Shown here one piece after another: positions 59,713-64,000 of a DNA stretch of 64,000 bases. Origin of the DNA: Serratia oryzae (lineage in GTDB: Bacteria > Pseudomonadota > Gammaproteobacteria > Enterobacterales > Enterobacteriaceae); contig NZ_MOXD01000012.1 in assembly GCF_001976145.1 (NCBI RefSeq), positions 62,001 to 126,000 on the forward strand, written 5' to 3'. The number at the start of each line of letters is the position of its first letter. Within the stretch, counting starts at the first letter, position 1. The translations under genes were made by a program, and so were the position numbers. Below the pieces are notes generated by a model. The model had not been told where the DNA came from and did no database searches. It worked only from the letters and a program-made list of their open reading frames with translations.

Positions 59713-60561
59713 TTGCTGAAGTATCGCCTCATCACTGCTGTGATTTTAATTCCGCTGGTTATCGCAGCGCTGTTTTTGCTGCCGCCATTCGGTTTCGCCT
59801 TGGTAACTCTTGCCGTATGCATGTTGGCTGCCTGGGAATGGGGACAACTTGCCGGTTTTGCCACGCGCTCTCAACGTATCTGGTTGGCGTTATTATGCGG
59901 CCTCTTGTTGGTGCTGATGATGCTCAGCGTGCCGGCCTATCAGCACTCCGTCCACCAATGGCAGGTCGATGTACCGTTGTGGTTATCGTTGGCCTGGTGG
60001 CTGGGAGCTCTGTTACTGGTGTTATTCTATCCGGGCTCTGCTGCTCTCTGGCGTAATTCGCGCCCGTTACGTCTGTTTTTCGGTTTGTTGACCATTATTC
60101 CGTTCTTCTGGGGCATGGTGGCGTTACGTCAGTTTGGATATGAACAGAATCATTTTACCGGTGCCTGGTGGTTGCTGTATGTGATGCTGCTGGTATGGGG
60201 AGCCGATTCTGGTGCCTATATGTTCGGTAAACTGTTTGGCAAGCACAAACTGGCGCCGAAAGTTTCTCCGGGTAAAACCTGGGAAGGGCTGATCGGCGGG
60301 CTGGTGACTTCAGCCGTGATCTCGTGGTTGTTTGGCCGCTATGCGCCGCTGAATATTGTTCCTGCCACTTTGCTGATTTGTTCTGTGATTGCGGCACTGG
60401 CATCGGTATTAGGCGATCTCACTGAAAGTATGTTCAAGCGTGAAGCAGGTATCAAAGACAGTGGTCATCTGATACCGGGGCACGGCGGGATACTGGATCG
60501 TATCGATAGTTTGACCGCAGCAGTGCCTGTATTTGCCTGCTTGATGCTGTTAGTGTTTTAA
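59713..60561 (+). CDS. cdsA: Phosphatidate cytidylyltransferase CdsA
   Basis: Inner-membrane enzyme that makes CDP-diacylglycerol, precursor of all phospholipids. 282 residues (E. coli 285). About eight hydrophobic segments and the family signature SMFKREAGIKDSGHLIPGHGG are present, followed by ILDRIDS. The start is TTG 59713 with AGGGGGA 4 bp upstream; MLKYRLI aligns with the E. coli N-terminus and no ATG fits. It is coupled to uppS in an operon running into rseP and bamA. Confidence 0.95.
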   Translation: MLKYRLITAVILIPLVIAALFLLPPFGFALVTLAVCMLAAWEWGQLAGFATRSQRIWLALLCGLLLVLMMLSVPAYQHSVHQWQVDVPLWLSLAWWLGALLLVLFYPGSAALWRNSRPLRLFFGLLTIIPFFWGMVALRQFGYEQNHFTGAWWLLYVMLLVWGADSGAYMFGKLFGKHKLAPKVSPGKTWEGLIGGLVTSAVISWLFGRYAPLNIVPATLLICSVIAALASVLGDLTESMFKREAGIKDSGHLIPGHGGILDRIDSLTAAVPVFACLMLLVF

Positions 60562-60591
60562 TCCGCCATCGGCGGGGAGTGAAAGGTTTAT

Positions 60592-61947
60592 ATGATCAGT
60601 GTGCTCTGGAACTTGGTAGCGTTTGTTATTGCTCTAGGTGTATTGATCACCGTACATGAGTTTGGGCACTTTTGGGTGGCCCGCCGCTGTGGGGTTCGTG
60701 TAGAACGTTTCTCCATTGGTTTTGGCCGCGCGCTGTGGCGCCGTACCGACCGCCAGGGCACTGAATATATCATTGCCATGATCCCCCTGGGCGGCTACGT
60801 CAAAATGCTTGATGAACGCGTAGAGACGGTTGCACCGGAACAGCGTCATCAGGCATTTAATAATAAAACCGTCTGGCAGCGCGCGGCGATTGTCAGCGCG
60901 GGTCCTATCGCCAATTTCCTGTTTGCCATCCTGGCGTACTGGATCGTCTTCATTATCGGGGTGCCGAGTTTCCGCCCGGTCATCGGCGAAATCGCCCCAC
61001 AATCCATTGCTGCCGTTGCTGAAATTTCCCCTGGCATGGAACTTAAGTCCGTTGACGGTATCGAAACGCCTGATTGGGAATCTGTTCGCTTGGCGCTGGT
61101 TACCAAAATTGGTGACGCGCAAACTGAGGTGGAAGTCGCGCCATTTGGTTCTTCCCAGAAGATGAGCAAAACGTTGGATCTGCGCCACTGGAGCTTTGAG
61201 CCGGACAAAGAAGATCCTGTCCGTTCTCTCGGCATGATCCCGCGTGGCCCGCAGATCGAATCTGTGTTGGCAGAAGTGCAACAAGGTTCCGCAGCGCAAA
61301 AGGCAGGTTTACAAACAGGGGACAGGATCGTTAAAGTCGATGGTCAGCTGCTTGGGCGTTGGTCAACCTTGGTGAAACGGATCCATGATGGCCCAGGCAA
61401 ACCGTTGGTTTTAGGGATCGAAAGAAACGGTGCCCCCTTGTCTTTAACGCTGATACCGGATACAAAGCCGGTGGGAAAAGATAAAACAGTGGGTTTTGCA
61501 GGCATTATACCGAAAGTGTTACCGTTGCCTGACGAGTATAAGACGATTCGCCAGTATGGGCCGTTCTCTGCGTTATATCAGGCTGGGGACAAAACCTGGC
61601 AGCTAATGCGGCTGACGGTCAGCATGCTGGGTAAATTAATTACCGGTGATGTAAAGTTGAACAACCTGAGTGGCCCGATTTCCATTGCACAGGGAGCAGG
61701 GGCGTCAGCAGGGGTTGGGTTTGTGTATTATATGATGTTTTTGGCGTTGATTAGTGTCAACCTAGGAATCATCAACCTATTCCCATTACCGGTATTAGAT
61801 GGTGGGCATCTTCTCTTCCTGGCGATAGAAAAGCTGAAGGGGGGGCCAGTTTCTGAGCGAGTACAGGACTACAGTTATCGCATTGGTTCGATCTTGTTGA
61901 TACTGTTAATGGGTCTTGCACTTTTCAATGATTTTTCTCGCCTTTAG
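60592..61947 (+). CDS. rseP: Site-2 intramembrane zinc protease RseP
   Basis: Cleaves RseA within the membrane to release sigma-E, and also clears signal peptides. 451 residues (E. coli 450). Zinc motif HEFGH with H22, E23 and H26 in the first membrane helix; two PDZ domains ([20 protein letters not shown] region and [18 protein letters not shown]); C-terminal metal ligand in [16 protein letters not shown] lies upstream of ATG 60592. It sits in the uppS-cdsA-rseP-bamA cluster; sigma-E controls bamA in E. coli. Confidence 0.97.
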   Translation: MISVLWNLVAFVIALGVLITVHEFGHFWVARRCGVRVERFSIGFGRALWRRTDRQGTEYIIAMIPLGGYVKMLDERVETVAPEQRHQAFNNKTVWQRAAIVSAGPIANFLFAILAYWIVFIIGVPSFRPVIGEIAPQSIAAVAEISPGMELKSVDGIETPDWESVRLALVTKIGDAQTEVEVAPFGSSQKMSKTLDLRHWSFEPDKEDPVRSLGMIPRGPQIESVLAEVQQGSAAQKAGLQTGDRIVKVDGQLLGRWSTLVKRIHDGPGKPLVLGIERNGAPLSLTLIPDTKPVGKDKTVGFAGIIPKVLPLPDEYKTIRQYGPFSALYQAGDKTWQLMRLTVSMLGKLITGDVKLNNLSGPISIAQGAGASAGVGFVYYMMFLALISVNLGIINLFPLPVLDGGHLLFLAIEKLKGGPVSERVQDYSYRIGSILLILLMGLALFNDFSRL

Positions 61948-61982
61948 GGGCGGGAACAGGTTAGGAAGAACGCATAACAACG

Positions 61983-64000
61983 ATGGCGATGAAAAAGTTG
62001 CTCATAGCGTCGCTGCTGTTTGGCAGCGCCACCGTATACGGTGCAGACGGGTTCGTAGTGAAAGATATTCATTTCGAAGGCCTGCAACGAGTCGCCGTCG
62101 GTGCGGCGTTACTCAACATGCCGGTTCGCGTAGGTGATACCGTCTCTGATGATGATATCAGTAATACCATCCATGCCTTGTTTGCCACTGGCAACTTCGA
62201 GGATGTTCGCGTTCTGCGCGATGGTGATACGCTGATTGTTCAGGTTAAGGAACGCCCTACCATTGCCAGCATCACTTTCTCCGGCAACAAGTCGGTGAAA
62301 GATGACATGCTCAAGCAAAATCTGGAAGCTTCTGGCGTCCGGGTTGGTGAAGCACTCGACCGCACCACCTTATCCACCATTGAGAAGGGGTTGGAAGACT
62401 TCTACTACAGCGTTGGTAAATACAGCGCGTCGGTAAAAGCCGTCGTCACCCCGCTGCCGCGTAACCGTGTTGATCTGAAACTGGTATTCGCTGAAGGGGT
62501 TTCCGCCACGATCCAGCAAATCAATATTGTTGGCAACCATGCTTTCACCAACGATGAACTGATCTCACGCTTCCAATTGCGTGATGAAGTGCCATGGTGG
62601 AACGTGGTGGGCGATCGTAAATACCAGAAACAAAAACTGGCCGGTGATCTTGAGATCCTGCGCAGCTTCTATCTGGATCGCGGTTATGCCCGTTTTAACA
62701 TTGATTCGACGCAGGTCAGCCTGACGCCGGACAAAAAAGGTATTTATATCACCATCAACATTACTGAAGGCGATCAGTACAAGCTTTCTGGCGTGGTGGT
62801 GAATGGCAACCTGGCTGGGCACTCGGCGGAAGTTGCCCAGTTGACCAAAATAGAGCCGGGTGAACTGTACAGCGGCAGCAAAGTGACTAAGATGGAAGAC
62901 AACATCAAGAAGATGTTGGGCCGTTATGGTTATGCCTACCCGCGTGTGCAAACTCAGCCTGAAATCAACGACACGGATAAGACCGTGAAGCTGCTCGTGA
63001 ACATTGATGCGGGCAACCGTTTCTATGTGCGCCGTATTAAATTCGAAGGTAACGATACCAGTAAAGATTCTGTGCTGCGCCGCGAAATGCGCCAGATGGA
63101 AGGCGCATGGCTGGGTAACGATCAGGTTGAGCAGGGTAAAGATCGTCTGAATCGCTTGGGTTACTTTGAAACCGTTGATGTAGAAACACAGCGCGTACCG
63201 GGCACTCCGGATCAGGTTGATGTGGTCTACAAGGTGAAAGAACGTAACACCGGTACCCTGAACTTTGGTGTCGGTTACGGGACCGAAAGTGGCGTCAGCT
63301 TCCAGGCCGGCGTACAGCAGGATAACTGGCTGGGTACCGGCTATTCCGTCGGTATCAACGGTACCAAGAACGATTATCAGACCTATGCCGAGCTGTCGGT
63401 CACCAACCCGTACTTCACCGTGGATGGTGTCAGCCTGGGTGGGCGCGTATTCTATAATGACTTTAAGGCCAACAATGCCGATCTGTCAGATTATACCAAC
63501 AGCAGCTACGGTGTAGATGGCACGCTGGGCTTCCCAATCAACGAGAACAACTCGTTGCGCGCTGGCTTGGGTTATGTCCATAACTCCCTGTCGCAAATGA
63601 AACCGCAGATTGCTATGTGGCGTTATCTGAACTCTGTTGGTGAAAACCCAGATTTTGTGAATCGTGCTAGCTATGCGGCGAACGATTTCCCGCTGACTCT
63701 GGGCTGGACTTACAACAATCTGGACCGCGGTTATTTCCCAACCTCAGGCAACCGTACTACGCTTAACGGTAAGTTTGTCGCTCCAGGTTCCGATAACTCG
63801 TACTACAAGTTCACGTTGGACAGCACGCAATACTTGCCAATCAACGACGATGCGACCTGGGTGATGTTGGGCCGTGGCCGTGTGGGTTATGCCGATGGTT
63901 TCGGTGGCAAAGAGATGCCGTTCTATGAGAACTTCTATGCGGGTGGTTCAAGCACCGTGCGTGGCTTCCAGTCCAATACCATTGGTCCGAAAGCGGTTTA
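61983..64000 (+). CDS. bamA: Outer membrane protein assembly factor BamA (3' partial)
   Basis: Omp85-family core of the BAM complex that inserts beta-barrel proteins into the outer membrane. 672 codons are visible with no stop; the remaining barrel strands (E. coli total 810) lie beyond the window. [20 protein letters not shown] is a signal peptide, then five POTRA domains (for example [20 protein letters not shown]), then the barrel from about residue 420 ([20 protein letters not shown]). The [14 protein letters not shown] loop 6 motif (VRGF) is present at the end. ATG 61983 is used; ATG 61989 is possible. Confidence 0.97.
   Translation, partial: MAMKKLLIASLLFGSATVYGADGFVVKDIHFEGLQRVAVGAALLNMPVRVGDTVSDDDISNTIHALFATGNFEDVRVLRDGDTLIVQVKERPTIASITFSGNKSVKDDMLKQNLEASGVRVGEALDRTTLSTIEKGLEDFYYSVGKYSASVKAVVTPLPRNRVDLKLVFAEGVSATIQQINIVGNHAFTNDELISRFQLRDEVPWWNVVGDRKYQKQKLAGDLEILRSFYLDRGYARFNIDSTQVSLTPDKKGIYITINITEGDQYKLSGVVVNGNLAGHSAEVAQLTKIEPGELYSGSKVTKMEDNIKKMLGRYGYAYPRVQTQPEINDTDKTVKLLVNIDAGNRFYVRRIKFEGNDTSKDSVLRREMRQMEGAWLGNDQVEQGKDRLNRLGYFETVDVETQRVPGTPDQVDVVYKVKERNTGTLNFGVGYGTESGVSFQAGVQQDNWLGTGYSVGINGTKNDYQTYAELSVTNPYFTVDGVSLGGRVFYNDFKANNADLSDYTNSSYGVDGTLGFPINENNSLRAGLGYVHNSLSQMKPQIAMWRYLNSVGENPDFVNRASYAANDFPLTLGWTYNNLDRGYFPTSGNRTTLNGKFVAPGSDNSYYKFTLDSTQYLPINDDATWVMLGRGRVGYADGFGGKEMPFYENFYAGGSSTVRGFQSNTIGPKAV

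Overview
This window looks like the chromosome of a gammaproteobacterium of the Enterobacterales, most likely Serratia or a close member of the Yersiniaceae. Nearly every protein is full length and very close in sequence and length to its E. coli counterpart, GC content is moderately high, and the gene order matches E. coli blocks with a few lineage-specific insertions. No phage, plasmid, transposase or CRISPR locus is visible. Organism assignment is inference from memory of these families.

Layout. (1) 1-3.6 kb: ptsP (5' end off the window), lgt, thyA. (2) 3.8-5.7 kb: pseudopilin operon ppdA-ppdB-ygdB-ppdC. (3) 5.7-17.6 kb: recC-ptrA-recB-recD, the RecBCD recombination enzyme with periplasmic pitrilysin embedded. 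(4) 17.6-22.3 kb: argA (reverse, with tandem ARG boxes), amiC, three initiator tRNA genes (reverse), mltA. (5) 22.4-31.6 kb: tcdA, csdA-csdE, the GcvB small RNA divergent from gcvA, ygdD-rlmM, xni, ppnN, queF, syd. (6) 31.6-32.2 kb: the CsrB small RNA with UvrY/GacA-like sites upstream, then an MFS transporter. (7) 33.6-46.1 kb: yqcC followed by a segment absent from this place in E. coli: a very large membrane-anchored alpha-2-macroglobulin with pbpC, a prolyl aminopeptidase-like hydrolase, a gene-poor stretch, and two small lipoproteins. (8) 46.1-48.1 kb: truC, flavodoxin yqcA, a NagB-like gene. (9) 48.3-64 kb: yaeH, dapD, glnD, map (reverse), then the essential forward cluster rpsB, tsf, pyrH, frr, dxr, uppS, cdsA, rseP, bamA (3' end off the window). 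Blocks 1-8 and 9 are far apart in E. coli but adjoin here.

Themes. Three well-known regulatory RNAs are present (GcvB, CsrB, the rpsB t44 leader). Many genes concern the envelope: Lgt, AmiC, MltA, A2M/PBP1C, DapD, UppS, CdsA, RseP, BamA. The least explained signals are non-coding: two copies of a palindromic repeat family, a nested palindrome between map and glnD, a promoter-plus-terminator unit before uppS that could be a small RNA or attenuator, and a 14-bp inverted repeat in the gap before the YafT-like lipoprotein. I found no clearly new multi-gene system; the rest is mostly ordinary conserved core.
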